Positions 24,472-33,938 of a DNA stretch of 64,000 bases are shown piece after piece (position 1 is the stretch's first letter; each line of letters opens with the position of its first letter). A program made the position numbers and the translations under genes. The notes below the pieces were generated by a model. That model saw only the letters and a list, made by a program, of their open reading frames with translations, did not search any database and was not told the origin of the DNA. Source of the DNA: JAZKFT01 sp040386335 (GTDB taxonomy: Bacteria; Bacteroidota; Bacteroidia; Chitinophagales; Chitinophagaceae); the NCBI GenBank assembly GCA_040386335.1, contig JAZKFT010000025.1, positions 124,001 to 188,000 of the forward strand, written 5' to 3'.

Positions 24472-25074
24472 TCAGGCCACTTTTACCCTTTGCAAAACGC
24501 CGACTAGCGGCTTTATAACTGTAACCGAATGTCTTACATGCATGGGCATTTTGTAATAGTCACCTGCTTTTAACCTGATCAACTGGTTGCCGACCCTGCA
24601 TTCACATTCGCCTTCAAGTATCAGGAAACTTTCCTGTGCGTGATGGTGTTCCTCCTCAGCCATGCCTTCTATGCCCCATATGGCGATGATCATACATTGC
24701 CCGTCGTTGCGAATGATGGTGCTACAGTCGGTGGCGGGTAATTGAGCGGGTAGCTTTTGCTTAACTAATTTCAACCATTGGGTGCGGTTAGAATGTTGGT
24801 GAATAAGCGGCACTAAACCTTGTGCAAATTCATTTTCTTCTTTGTCGATGAGCTCCAGGGTGGCCCAAATGCTTGCTTTAAGAGCAGGACCGGCTGTTTT
24901 GCCCATACCGGCAGCATATTTATTCAATGACCGGCTGGTGGTATCTATCAAAAACTTTATCCCGGGGTGGAGATTGGCCATAGCCTCCACCTCCGCAGCG
25001 GCAGCTTCGGTCAACAGGCCCAGGCAATACTCCTCCACCTGTCCGGATTCTAAAAAAATATTTACATCATTCAT
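24472..25074 (-). CDS. ChrR-like cupin anti-sigma factor
   Basis: 200 residues from the ATG at 25074 (MNDVNIFLESGQVEEYCLGL). The N-terminal helical part (residues 1-100) matches the anti-sigma domains that accompany ECF sigma factors (VESYVLGL-type start). The C-terminal part is a cupin with HHHAQESFLILEGECECRVG and GDYYKMPMHVRHSVTV, providing a His-rich metal site. Such proteins hold an ECF factor until a signal is sensed. The start overlaps the end of the original sigma frame by 8 bases (ATGAATGA). The sigma gene is broken, so this regulator may now lack its partner. Confidence 0.8.
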   Translation of the reverse strand: MNDVNIFLESGQVEEYCLGLLTEAAAAEVEAMANLHPGIKFLIDTTSRSLNKYAAGMGKTAGPALKASIWATLELIDKEENEFAQGLVPLIHQHSNRTQWLKLVKQKLPAQLPATDCSTIIRNDGQCMIIAIWGIEGMAEEEHHHAQESFLILEGECECRVGNQLIRLKAGDYYKMPMHVRHSVTVIKPLVGVLQRVKVA

Positions 25075-25610
25075 TCCCATAATGCGCTCTCAAAATTTGT
25101 AATCTCATTCTGGCTCGGGTCCTTACCGTACCCAGTTTGAATATTCAATAGTTTACCCACTTCGTCCCGTGTATATCCATCAAAATAAATCAGGTCTATT
25201 ATTTCGCGATACTTCGGTTCAAGGATACCTACGAGTTTATTAAGACCAAATGGATTCAACAAGTAAAGTTTGCGAAGATAGCTGGTGGAAATCCTGAACT
25301 TCTGAACCCGATTGCAATTTATGTGTCTTGTGTTGCTTGCTTCGTAAATAGTTCAACGCCAGGTTTCTTGTTATATTCTGAAACCAGGTAAAAAAACTGT
25401 CTTTGGTGCGATCGACAGCTGCAATGTTCCGCCAAACTTTTACAATGGCTTCCTGCAGCAAATCTTCGGCCACATGTTTGTCGCATACAATCCGGAATAT
25501 TATTCCCATCATGGCGTGGCATATTGATCGTACAAGACACTGTAGCCTTGCCGATCTTTTTGTAACAGCAGGTCCACCAGTTGATCGGTATTTACAGCAC
25601 TGGCGGTCAT
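25067..25610 (-). pseudogene. ECF sigma-70 factor, frameshifted
   Basis: Joining three frame changes restores a typical ECF sigma factor of about 180 residues. It starts MTASAVNTDQLVDLLLQKD at 25610. A base is missing at about 25513 (YAT|MMGIIFRIVCD). The sigma-2 region (DKHVAEDLLQEAIVKVWRNI, WFQNITRNLALNYLRSKQHK) follows. An extra base at 25248..25250 then breaks ESI|GLNKLVGILEPKYREII, and an extra base at 25130 breaks the sigma-4 helix (LLNIQTG|TVRTRARMRLQILR). As written, no frame gives a working protein. The intact remainder of each domain suggests recent damage, or base errors in the sequence. Confidence 0.8.
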
Positions 25611-25664
25611 GGGTAGTGACAAAGAACAAATGCTTTTGCAACAACAGAAGAAATCAGCGAAAAA

Positions 25665-27806
25665 TTACTGTTTCTTGACAAGCTTTACATTTTTCAACTT
25701 AATGACAACGTTTTCTTTTGCCTTGATCTTAGGATCCATTTGCAGGTATTGGATCGTGCCGCCAGTGGCAGTAAATGAATTCACATTTTGCAAGTTAAGA
25801 TAGCCAAAGCTGGAGTTGACAGCAGTAACATTTAATCCTGGACCCGGGCGGGCCCGAAGCACAGAATAATTTCCAAAATTACAATTGGTAAAGGTCGTAG
25901 GAGAAGCGCCCCAGATGTCTATGGCCCCGGTACAATTTTCAAAACTACCGCCATCGCATTGCCCGCCGAGGATATTGCAGTTTTTAGCTTTAAGAACGGC
26001 CGATGTCTGGTATAATTTAAAACTACTGTTGCTGATCACAACCGGCAGATTGGGTGGGTTGTTTTCCATAGTAAATTCCAGCGGGGCTACAAACCCTTTT
26101 CCGTTTTCCAAAACATAGAGATCGGTCGGTAGCACCTTAACGCCATCCATTTCAAAATACAGCCTTTGCCCTAACACACCGCCACCCGAATAATGATGCA
26201 GTGCCAGGTGCAGGCAATTTTTGACGGTGAAATTGCTAAACCTGCAACTTACATTAGGATGGATGTACATGGCATGACCTTCTGCGGTACGTCCATTGTC
26301 GTTGAATATCGCGGTGGCGTTAGCGATTGAAGCAACAGAACCGTTTTTCCATTCAAAATTTGCCGTATTGGGAGATATAATTCCGGTGACCCTGCACTGT
26401 AGTTTTTGTAACACCAGTTTTACCTTATTCCCGGGTTTAAAAAGTTCTCCGCTTAGCGGCCCTGTTACCAGGTGAAGCAAGTTGCTGCCTGCAGTACTGT
26501 GGCCTGCCTGCAATAAAAAAGTCTCCTTATTGGCAGCGTCTGTGATGTACACATCAAAGTAATCGATCGTGGCTTTAATTACTTTATCTACCTCTATGTC
26601 TTTGGTATTATCGAAATTATTGACCAGTTTTTTCAAGTTACATTCAATGACATCTTCAATGGTAACTAAGGGAACCCTATCGTTATCGGATGTGTAACTA
26701 TTAAAGTCGTAAAAAGAGAACCCGGGGGTATTAATGGTCAGTGTATTCCTGTTTACGGTTGCCGCGTTTTTGTACTTCCGCATGGTAGGGATACCGCCGC
26801 CATCGAAATTGGTATTTTCAATTAAAACCTTTTTGGCTCCATTCACCGCATTTGCATTTTGAGTGGGTACCTGGGCAAATACGCTCAGCAGACCATAGTT
26901 ACTCCAGTTACAATTGCGGATGGTATATTGGCAAAAATCCTTTACGGTTCCATTGCTGTTCCAGCGTCCGCCACGGCTCGTTGTAAAGCCATCATCGAAA
27001 CCGGCTTTGCCGTCGATATCTACCCGTTCCCATAAAACATTCATTACCTGGAAATCGGCATAGTTGGTGCGGCAAACAGCATTACGGTTTCTGATAGCAG
27101 TGGAGGCACGGTCTGCACCGATGATGGTAAAATCACGGAAAGTTTTAGATTCTACAGGCCCGTTTGGCACCGCATCCAGATAAAAAAGATCGAACTTAAA
27201 TTCTTCCTCAGGCTTCAGGTAAACAAGGTCTTCGGCCCCGGTTTTGATTTTTGTTTTGGTGGTACCAAGTCCTTTTATTTCGATATTACCCTTCACAATA
27301 AACCCGGATGTATTGCCACCACCATTACGGCCATGACTCCTGCAGAGGTCGCTAAAAAAAGGAACGACATATGCAGTTCCGGTATAATTCAGTAGTAATT
27401 GCTTTTTGCCTTTGGCAAAGCAATCATCCAATGCTTTTTGTATCGCATCAAAATTATTGGTGCCCATTAAAGCCTCCACATTTTGCACAGTAACCGCCTG
27501 ATTTTGGTGGGGGCTTTCAATGATTGCCTTACCACTTTTCACTTCTTTAATTACGGCATTTAGTGTAAGCGGAGTGGAAGAATAGGCAGTGTAGGAACGG
27601 CCCTTTTTGATGGCGATAATCTTACCGATATCGACCGTAGAAAACTGGTAACCGCTGGCTGAAACAGTACTACCCTGGAGCGAAACGGTGATGCGTTGAA
27701 AATCGGCTTTAAGACCAAATTGCATCACATCTACAGTTTGGGCGGTAACTGTATTAAATATGAACAGGCAAAGTAGAAGGAAGATTCCCGGGATGCTTTT
27801 TTTCAT
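25665..27806 (-). CDS. Exported parallel beta-helix protein
   Basis: 713 residues from the ATG at 27806 (MKKSIPGIFLLLCLFIFNTV), which gives a clean signal peptide ending VTAQ; the longer open frame upstream reads through a GC-rich repeat. The N-terminal segment TVDVMQFGLKADF followed by FDAIQKALDDCFAKGKKQ is the pectate-lyase-like start of right-handed beta-helices. Later come many Asn-rich turns (VKNCLHLALHHYSGGGV, NCNFGNYSVLRARPG) consistent with stacked coils. Probably a periplasmic or secreted polysaccharide-binding or degrading protein; no catalytic residues can be assigned and no PUL genes surround it. Confidence 0.75.
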   Translation of the reverse strand: MKKSIPGIFLLLCLFIFNTVTAQTVDVMQFGLKADFQRITVSLQGSTVSASGYQFSTVDIGKIIAIKKGRSYTAYSSTPLTLNAVIKEVKSGKAIIESPHQNQAVTVQNVEALMGTNNFDAIQKALDDCFAKGKKQLLLNYTGTAYVVPFFSDLCRSHGRNGGGNTSGFIVKGNIEIKGLGTTKTKIKTGAEDLVYLKPEEEFKFDLFYLDAVPNGPVESKTFRDFTIIGADRASTAIRNRNAVCRTNYADFQVMNVLWERVDIDGKAGFDDGFTTSRGGRWNSNGTVKDFCQYTIRNCNWSNYGLLSVFAQVPTQNANAVNGAKKVLIENTNFDGGGIPTMRKYKNAATVNRNTLTINTPGFSFYDFNSYTSDNDRVPLVTIEDVIECNLKKLVNNFDNTKDIEVDKVIKATIDYFDVYITDAANKETFLLQAGHSTAGSNLLHLVTGPLSGELFKPGNKVKLVLQKLQCRVTGIISPNTANFEWKNGSVASIANATAIFNDNGRTAEGHAMYIHPNVSCRFSNFTVKNCLHLALHHYSGGGVLGQRLYFEMDGVKVLPTDLYVLENGKGFVAPLEFTMENNPPNLPVVISNSSFKLYQTSAVLKAKNCNILGGQCDGGSFENCTGAIDIWGASPTTFTNCNFGNYSVLRARPGPGLNVTAVNSSFGYLNLQNVNSFTATGGTIQYLQMDPKIKAKENVVIKLKNVKLVKKQ

Positions 27807-27887
27807 GATCGATAGTGCTAATTCCGCGCAATTTTTTTTCAAGGTAGATGCAGGTTGATGAATGAGGAGTGGCCTCACTCCGTCCCC

Positions 27888-27916
27888 TCTCCTCGCGGAA
27901 AGGGGTGACTCTCCGA
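27888..27916. repeat. GC-rich CCCCTCTCC...GGGGTGACTCT element
   Basis: CCCCTCTCCTCGCGGAAAGG and the following GGGTGACTCT form a partly palindromic element in the spacer before the beta-helix gene. A shorter relative (CCCCTAGAGGGGTGACTCT) is at 29761..29779. Both lie between genes. Confidence 0.55.
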
Positions 27917-27997
27917 AATGTTGACTATTTACTTCAAACATTGTATGCTTCCAATTCAGAGCTTAGCATTAACCTGGCAGAACAAAGACAGCTATTA

Positions 27998-29020
27998 CTA
28001 TGTCAATTCCATATTTCTGATTACATCAATCATTTCTTCCACCATATCCGGCCATATATCCAGGTGAAAAACCATCCGGATAGAAGTTTTGGAAATGGGC
28101 AGGCAAAGAATGTTGTGCTTCTTTAATGCATCGATCATCACCTGTGCCGTGTACGGCTCCTTCAGTTCAAAAATCAGGATATTGGTTTCTACCGGTGTAA
28201 CGGACTTTACAAATGATTTTTGCTGTAGTGTTTCGCTAACCAGTTTCGCATGCTGGTGGTCGTTTGAGAGTCTCTCCACATTATTTTGAAGCGCATAAAT
28301 ACCCGCAGCTGCGAGGTAGCCTGCCTGGCGCATGCCACCGCCAAACTTTTTACGAACACGCCTGGCTTCCTTAATAAAATCCTTTTTGCCCAATAACAAA
28401 CTGCCTACCGGCGTGCCCAGGCCTTTGCTAAGACATATGGAAATACTGTCGAATGCTTCGCCATATTGTTTTGGCGTTTCACTTTTGGCCACCAGTGCAT
28501 TGAACAGTCTCGCCCCATCAAGATGCAGCGCCAGCTTATGTTGCAGGCAAACCTCTTTTATCTCCAGGATATCATTAAAATCGTAGCAGCTGCCGCCACC
28601 ACGGTTGGCGGTATTCTCCAGGCTCACCAAACTGGTCCTGGCTTTATGCAGGTCATCCGGGTTAATGGATTCTACAACCTGGGAGGCATTGATGCGTCCG
28701 CGATTGCCTTTGAGGGCCCGAACCTGGGCGCCGCTGTTAAACGCAATGCCACCACCTTCGTAGATGTATACATGGCTGAGATCATCACAAATCACTTCAT
28801 CTCCGGGACGGGTGTGCACGTTGATTGCTATCTGGTTGGTCATGGTTCCGCTGGGGCAAAATAAGGCGGCTTCCATACCAAACATTTCAGCACCCATGGC
28901 TTCCAACTGGTTAATGCTTGGATCTTCACCAAACACATCATCCCCTACTTCAGCTTTAAACATCGCTTCCAGCATTTCGAGGGTTGGCTTGGTAAAAGTA
29001 TCGGAGCGTAGATCGGTCAT
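27998..29020 (-). CDS. ltaE: Low-specificity L-threonine aldolase
   Basis: 340 residues. A fold-type I PLP enzyme that cleaves L-threonine or L-allo-threonine to glycine and acetaldehyde. Motifs: MTDLRSDTFTKPT, GDDVFGEDPS, FCPSGTMTNQIA, HLDGARLFNA (Asp168 binds the pyridine nitrogen) and CLSKGLGTPVGS with Lys199 as the Schiff-base lysine. Length is normal. It is a single gene; upstream on the minus strand are GATTTGTGATTT repeats and an unrelated hypothetical. Confidence 0.93.
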   Translation of the reverse strand: MTDLRSDTFTKPTLEMLEAMFKAEVGDDVFGEDPSINQLEAMGAEMFGMEAALFCPSGTMTNQIAINVHTRPGDEVICDDLSHVYIYEGGGIAFNSGAQVRALKGNRGRINASQVVESINPDDLHKARTSLVSLENTANRGGGSCYDFNDILEIKEVCLQHKLALHLDGARLFNALVAKSETPKQYGEAFDSISICLSKGLGTPVGSLLLGKKDFIKEARRVRKKFGGGMRQAGYLAAAGIYALQNNVERLSNDHQHAKLVSETLQQKSFVKSVTPVETNILIFELKEPYTAQVMIDALKKHNILCLPISKTSIRMVFHLDIWPDMVEEMIDVIRNMELT

Positions 29021-29029
29021 ACAGATTTA

Positions 29030-29076
29030 TGATTTGTGATTTGTGATTTGTTATTAGTGATTTGTGATTTTTGGTT
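29030..29076. repeat. GATTTGTGATTT repeat array
   Basis: About five units of TGATTTGTGATTTGT type directly upstream of ltaE. Same family as at 10537, 17866, 37757 and 56338. Confidence 0.75.
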
Positions 29077-29117
29077 GGTGACCCACATTTTTTTTCGCCA
29101 AATATTCAACCGTGTTA

Positions 29118-29588
29118 TTAGGAGTTTTGCAATAGTCTAATTTGATGAGCAATGGAATTTAGAAAGTCAATTTTAGAAACCTCAATTGATTGGTTCACGG
29201 TCATTTCAAAGTCAGATATTGAATTGCAATAATTGCCGGGATTTAATGGATTGACAGAGTGGCCTTCAAGATGAGAAAACCCGTAAGTCAAAACTACCTG
29301 ATCTCCCTGTCCCAAAACCCTTATGCACCCAGTATACTCGTCTGAAAAGTCAATGGGTAAATAAATGGGTCGATCATCTTTTGCATTTTGTGTCTCCATC
29401 GCCCAATAATTCAAAAGGTTTACAACAGCATTTTTTATCTCCCGAAGATTCTCAAAATCATCAATTTGTACGGCAAAAAAATAAGTGTCAAATTCCTGCC
29501 TTTCTATAAGACCTTTAATACTAAATTTTAAGTCCCTGTGCCTACACTCATTGTTCTCAATAATTTCCAGTTGCAGTAGCTCTTTCAT
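29118..29588 (-). CDS. Hypothetical protein
   Basis: 156 residues, cytoplasmic, acidic, no recognised domain. It begins MKELLQLEIIENNECRHRDL and has a mixed alpha/beta pattern with DDRPIYLPIDFSDEYTGCIR and VLTYGFSHLEGHSVNPLNPG. The gene is noticeably more AT-rich than its neighbours, as small accessory or immunity-like genes often are; this is only suggestive. It has no clear partner gene. Confidence 0.5.
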   Translation of the reverse strand: MKELLQLEIIENNECRHRDLKFSIKGLIERQEFDTYFFAVQIDDFENLREIKNAVVNLLNYWAMETQNAKDDRPIYLPIDFSDEYTGCIRVLGQGDQVVLTYGFSHLEGHSVNPLNPGNYCNSISDFEMTVNQSIEVSKIDFLNSIAHQIRLLQNS

Positions 29589-29900
29589 AAAAAATCAAAT
29601 CGCATACGGGGCCAAAACTTTCAAAACGTTTTTCATGGTAGAATAAGATTTGAATGGAGCCCCCAAAAAATCGAGGCCGCCAATGCTGCTAAACAGATAT
29701 TCAAATATTGGGCTCAAAAAAATAAATACGGGCACTTTGCTTGTCTTCTTTTTGCCCCCGTCCCCTAGAGGGGTGACTCTGTGCAAGTGAACTATCTATC
29801 ATTTACCAGAATAACAACGACTTGTCTATTTGCACATTTGCAAATTTGCCCATCTGCATATTTACACATTTCCACACTTCCACATTTTCACATTTCCTCA
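29589..29900. other. Gene-free spacer with CACATTT repeats
   Basis: 312 bases. Holds a CCCCTAGAGGGGTGACTCT element (about 29761) and an array of CACATTTGCAAATTTGCC, then TTCCACACTTCCACATTTTC units at 29835..29898, the complement of the family at 9670. The small open frame at 29595..29786 shows no family features. Confidence 0.6.
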
Positions 29901-32900
29901 TTATTTAAACCCAAGTTGCTTACTATCTGCTTCACCCATTTTACCAATAAATTCTTTAAAGCCGGCGTATTCTGTTACAGGTACCTGCTCTTTTAAATAC
30001 TTTACTTCACGGGTGGCAGTGATACGGTCAGGCTTTGCAGGATCAATGGCAAAAGTCAACGTATAACTCATAGCCGGGCAGCTGATGCTTACATTCTTTG
30101 GGGCTTCAGCCAACTTTTTTCCGGCTGGTAAAATAACGGTCATCACTTCCTTGTCCCTGGGAGTAGTACTGAAACTCCAAAGGTTGAAAGGATATTTCCT
30201 GGTTTCGAGGCTCACAAAATCCAGCGAACCGTAGCTGTCACTCCAGGGCAGTTTAAAGATCTGCATGCCTACTATCTCGCTGCTAAAACTCTCCACTGAA
30301 AACTTGTAGTTCATATCCACTGTGTCTTTCAGGTTGTCCAGGTTGGTCATGCTGAAAGATTTCAAATTCACTTTTTTATTAAACTCTCCGCTGAGTGATT
30401 TCAACAGGCCCTTGTTGCGGTCTTCCTCGCCCTGGTCTTTGTAAGCGCCTCTTGTAACCGAAGCTTCTGCACCAATTTTTTTCGCTGCCCTATCCACTTC
30501 AATATTATTTCCTTTAAAAACAACAGTGCTTATTCTGTCTACAAAATTCACCGGCCTGTTAGGGGTGTTGAGTTTTACCAAAGCCGCATTGCTGGCGGTT
30601 TCGCCTTCTTTGGGTATGTACAGTCCGTTGGCGCCGAGATCACCATAACCTAGCGCACCAAAGGGCAAATGGTTGTTGGTTAATTCTATCAAATAATTCT
30701 TGTCGCCTGTTTTTAGCTGGGCAATGCAGTGGTTAAAACCGATGGTAGGCAGGTCAAGGTTCATATCGCCGTTGTCGCGGGTATCCACCAACACGAGGTT
30801 AGCATTCAAACCCACTTCTTTGCCAAGAGCCACAAACAAAGTGCTCAGGTCTTTACAATCACCCAGTTTGGTAGTGATGGTGCGGCTGGCACGTTGTGGT
30901 GTTAAAGCGCTATGTAAAAATGGCACTGCGCTATAATTGTAATTATTCTGGATATAATCGTAAATCACCTTCGCTTTTTGGAGGTCGTTCAGGTTTTGTT
31001 TGCCGGCAAAAATCTCTTTGGCTTTTTCTTTTACTTCAAAATCGCCTTTTGCTTTAATGCTGCTCAAGTCGCTGTACCAATTGGCTACATAATTCCAGTC
31101 GGGTATCGAGGTCACCACTACCCTTTCGGCTACATCAGTAAAAGGCGGCATATTGGTTTCGCCGGTTACCCCCGGGCTCTCCAGCTTTTCCCAAACATTC
31201 AATTTGTAGTCGTCTACATCGCTGATTGCTGGCTTTATACTGGTGTTGTACATCCTGTATTGGAATTTTTTATCCTTTGGTACCAACAGGCTATACCGGG
31301 CAATTTTGATCGGGTAGCCGCCATTGAACATAAAATCTTCCCAGAAATGCTCGGCGAGTTTGCCGTAGCTGCTGCTTTCCAGTTTGTAGCTGATATGTAA
31401 TGCATCGCCTATTTCCAATGATGAAAAAACCAGTTGGTTATCGTTGGTTTCAGCCTGCACTTTGCTGCCGTCTTTTTTAAACAATTCGGCTTTATCTATA
31501 ATGAGCCGTTGCGTGTAGCTGTTGTAGGGCAGATTGAGTTCCTTCCAATCGTCGATGCCGCTTTGGTTGAGCACTTTTATCAGCAGTTCATTCCGTTCTT
31601 CAGATGCCCCGCTTTCAGGATACACGATCTGCTGCATGTCTTTCAGCAGGTAGACACTGTTGTCGTTAGGATAATCAGCCTGCTTGATATCTTTTTTTAC
31701 CAGGGTGTTGACGTCTTCTGTTTTAAAACTGGCAAACAGGTCTTTACGGCCTTCCAGCTCTCTTAATTTTTTTCTTGCTTCGTAGTTGTTGGGGTTAAAT
31801 TCAATGGCTTTTTTAAGTTCGGTTTTAGCATCGCTTTTATTTCCCTGTGCATCCAGGATCAGTGCTTTGCTGTAATGCATTCCACCAACATACGGAGCCA
31901 TGCCTATTGCTTTTTGCTGCCATTCCAAAGCACTTTTATAGTCCTGCTGATCGTAATATTTATCGCTGAGGCTAGTCATGCGGCCTACGGCAAATGGCTT
32001 GTCTTCAATCATCTTTTTTAGCATTTTCATGCCGTCATCCTTCTTGCCCAGCTTCATCAGGTTGCTGCTAACGGTCTCTGTAATTTCTTCATCGTAATGA
32101 TCCTCGAGGTAACCAAGTAGTAAGGCATTTCCTTTCTTCATGTCTTTGGTTACATTTTGCATAATGCCATATTGCATCACCAAAAAGGTACGGCTGCCGG
32201 GGTATGTTTTATAGGCATAGTCCAGTTCCTTCAGCAGTTTTTCTATTTCTTTCCTTTTGCCCATCAGGTCCATGGTCCTTATCTGCGTCTCTTCGTTTTT
32301 GCCATAGGTGGCCATGCGTTTTTCCAGCAATGTCTGGGCTTCGTTATAATCTTCTTTATTAATCGCATCGCTGTATAGCAATGCAAGCCCATAAAGGCTT
32401 TCAGGGTCGTTTGACTTTACGAATTCCATCTCTTTGGTAAGATCTGTATTGTTATTGTCGCGTGCATAGGTCTCTACAATTTTTTCCGAAACGATGGTGC
32501 TTTTTGGTGCCGAAGCTTTTAGCAGGGCGGCCATTTTACGACTTTCGAAACGCTTGTCGTTGTGGTTGTACGTATTCACCAACATCATCATATCTAAAAA
32601 ACTACCTGCATTTTTCGCCAGCCGGTTTTCAAAAAATTCTTCCGCAAACATGGCCAGTCTTTTTACTTCATAGGGTTGTGCTTTTGTGTAAGATTGAAGG
32701 GTTGGTGATCCGGTCATTGGCATTACCTGACCATCGGCGCCAATAAAGCGCAGCATGAAATTGCTATTATTTATTTCGCTGCTGCCAATCTGTACCAGGA
32801 TACGGTTAAAGCCCTGATTCAATTTTACTTTATAGTTGTAAACATCTATATCGGTATTGCGCTCTTCGGCTTCCTGTGCTACTACAAAATCGTTGATCCA

Positions 32901-33650
32901 AACTTTAAATGAACCCGACAAGCCGAACATCATGGTCACGTCTTTATTGGCATCGCTGCTTACAAAAGTTTGTGCGTAAATGATGGAGTTGTTAATGTCG
33001 TAATGGTATTCAAAATCGAGCCAGCGGTCGTTGCGGGCATCGGGAATATTGAACCAGGTAATATTCGCGCCGCGGCTGTTTTTAAAACTATAATCTGCAG
33101 CGGGATGCGCCAGCACGCCAAAGTCCTTATTGAAACCACTGGCGCTCATATTTTCGAAAGTGCCGACTGTACTCCAGCCTTTCACATCCCCCATTTTGTT
33201 CCAGGTTTCTTTCGATTGTTTGATATCGCCTTTGCTCTGCTGACGGCCGGCCAGGTTATCCCAGGCCATGGCCTTAATGGTGGCATTGGCTTTTGGATCG
33301 GTGGCTATTTTTTCCATCAGTTTCTTTACCTCGTTGCTGGCCTTATCAGTACGGCTAAAAATGCCGGTATTCCAAAAAGCATATACATAAGGGTAAGGAT
33401 CGGGCGCACCATTGAAAAACTTTTGAAAATGGGTAAACGCATCATCCCAATGCTCGTTGGATGATTCCAATAATACCAGCGCCAGGGCGGCATCACCCGC
33501 TGTGGCTGCATCGCCTTCCAGTGCCAGGAGGGCAGTTTTGGCTTCAGCTCTTTGATTATTGTTTAACAGCGATAATGCCTGTTGAAAGTTTTGTGCCTGT
33601 GAAAAAACGCTAACCAGCACCAGGGTAATAATGATCGAAACACGTCTCAT
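29901..33650 (-). CDS. TPR / DUF3857 / transglutaminase-like exported protein
   Basis: 1249 residues. Signal peptide MRRVSIIITLVLVSVFSQAQ, then about 600 residues of TPR-like helices (YKSALEWQQKAIGMAPYVGG, NKSDAKTELKKAIEFNPNNY), a DUF3857 domain (about 640-850), and a transglutaminase core with the nucleophile in TTKLGDCKDLSTLFVALGK and His in GFNHCIAQ, followed by a DUF2569-like beta tail. Proteins of this form are typical of Bacteroidota and are thought to act in the periplasm, but substrates are unknown. A TACGTTTG element lies 25 bases upstream of the start. Confidence 0.87.
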   Translation of the reverse strand: MRRVSIIITLVLVSVFSQAQNFQQALSLLNNNQRAEAKTALLALEGDAATAGDAALALVLLESSNEHWDDAFTHFQKFFNGAPDPYPYVYAFWNTGIFSRTDKASNEVKKLMEKIATDPKANATIKAMAWDNLAGRQQSKGDIKQSKETWNKMGDVKGWSTVGTFENMSASGFNKDFGVLAHPAADYSFKNSRGANITWFNIPDARNDRWLDFEYHYDINNSIIYAQTFVSSDANKDVTMMFGLSGSFKVWINDFVVAQEAEERNTDIDVYNYKVKLNQGFNRILVQIGSSEINNSNFMLRFIGADGQVMPMTGSPTLQSYTKAQPYEVKRLAMFAEEFFENRLAKNAGSFLDMMMLVNTYNHNDKRFESRKMAALLKASAPKSTIVSEKIVETYARDNNNTDLTKEMEFVKSNDPESLYGLALLYSDAINKEDYNEAQTLLEKRMATYGKNEETQIRTMDLMGKRKEIEKLLKELDYAYKTYPGSRTFLVMQYGIMQNVTKDMKKGNALLLGYLEDHYDEEITETVSSNLMKLGKKDDGMKMLKKMIEDKPFAVGRMTSLSDKYYDQQDYKSALEWQQKAIGMAPYVGGMHYSKALILDAQGNKSDAKTELKKAIEFNPNNYEARKKLRELEGRKDLFASFKTEDVNTLVKKDIKQADYPNDNSVYLLKDMQQIVYPESGASEERNELLIKVLNQSGIDDWKELNLPYNSYTQRLIIDKAELFKKDGSKVQAETNDNQLVFSSLEIGDALHISYKLESSSYGKLAEHFWEDFMFNGGYPIKIARYSLLVPKDKKFQYRMYNTSIKPAISDVDDYKLNVWEKLESPGVTGETNMPPFTDVAERVVVTSIPDWNYVANWYSDLSSIKAKGDFEVKEKAKEIFAGKQNLNDLQKAKVIYDYIQNNYNYSAVPFLHSALTPQRASRTITTKLGDCKDLSTLFVALGKEVGLNANLVLVDTRDNGDMNLDLPTIGFNHCIAQLKTGDKNYLIELTNNHLPFGALGYGDLGANGLYIPKEGETASNAALVKLNTPNRPVNFVDRISTVVFKGNNIEVDRAAKKIGAEASVTRGAYKDQGEEDRNKGLLKSLSGEFNKKVNLKSFSMTNLDNLKDTVDMNYKFSVESFSSEIVGMQIFKLPWSDSYGSLDFVSLETRKYPFNLWSFSTTPRDKEVMTVILPAGKKLAEAPKNVSISCPAMSYTLTFAIDPAKPDRITATREVKYLKEQVPVTEYAGFKEFIGKMGEADSKQLGFK

Positions 33651-33674
33651 GTAGGGTTCTTAAAATTTGAGTGT

Positions 33675-33682
33675 CAAACGTA
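33675..33682 (-). promoter_or_regulatory. -7 element upstream of DUF3857 gene
   Basis: The minus strand reads TACGTTTG, a perfect TAnnTTTG, 25 bases before the ATG at 33650. The -33 region has only a TTTC-like match. Confidence 0.5.
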
Positions 33683-33881
33683 GTCTAAAAAGGGATTTGA
33701 AAGGTTTTGGAGGACAGGGTTTGTGATTTTTTTGTTTGGCAGCAGGATCTGCGATCCGTTTTTTCTTTGGGCCGGGCGAAAACTGTAACCTGATTGGGCG
33801 ACATTGGTCCCGTACGTACGGGATTCATCTGGTTGCGGGTATTGAACCATGTGGAACCCAGTAATTCATTTTTATCGGCAA

Positions 33882-33911
33882 GTAGGAGACGCCATAAATG
33901 GACGTCTCTAC
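33882..33911. repeat. GTAGGAGACG...CGTCTCTAC palindrome
   Basis: Inverted arms around CCATAAATGGA, upstream of pdeM. Second member of the family seen at 18976..18998. Confidence 0.6.
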
Positions 33912-33938
33912 AAATTACCCAATTATATTTGCTGCCGC

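Noticed and set aside
25067..25610. Programmed frameshifting in the sigma gene
   Set aside because: Three separate shifts, none at a recognisable slippery sequence, are better explained by decay or sequence errors.
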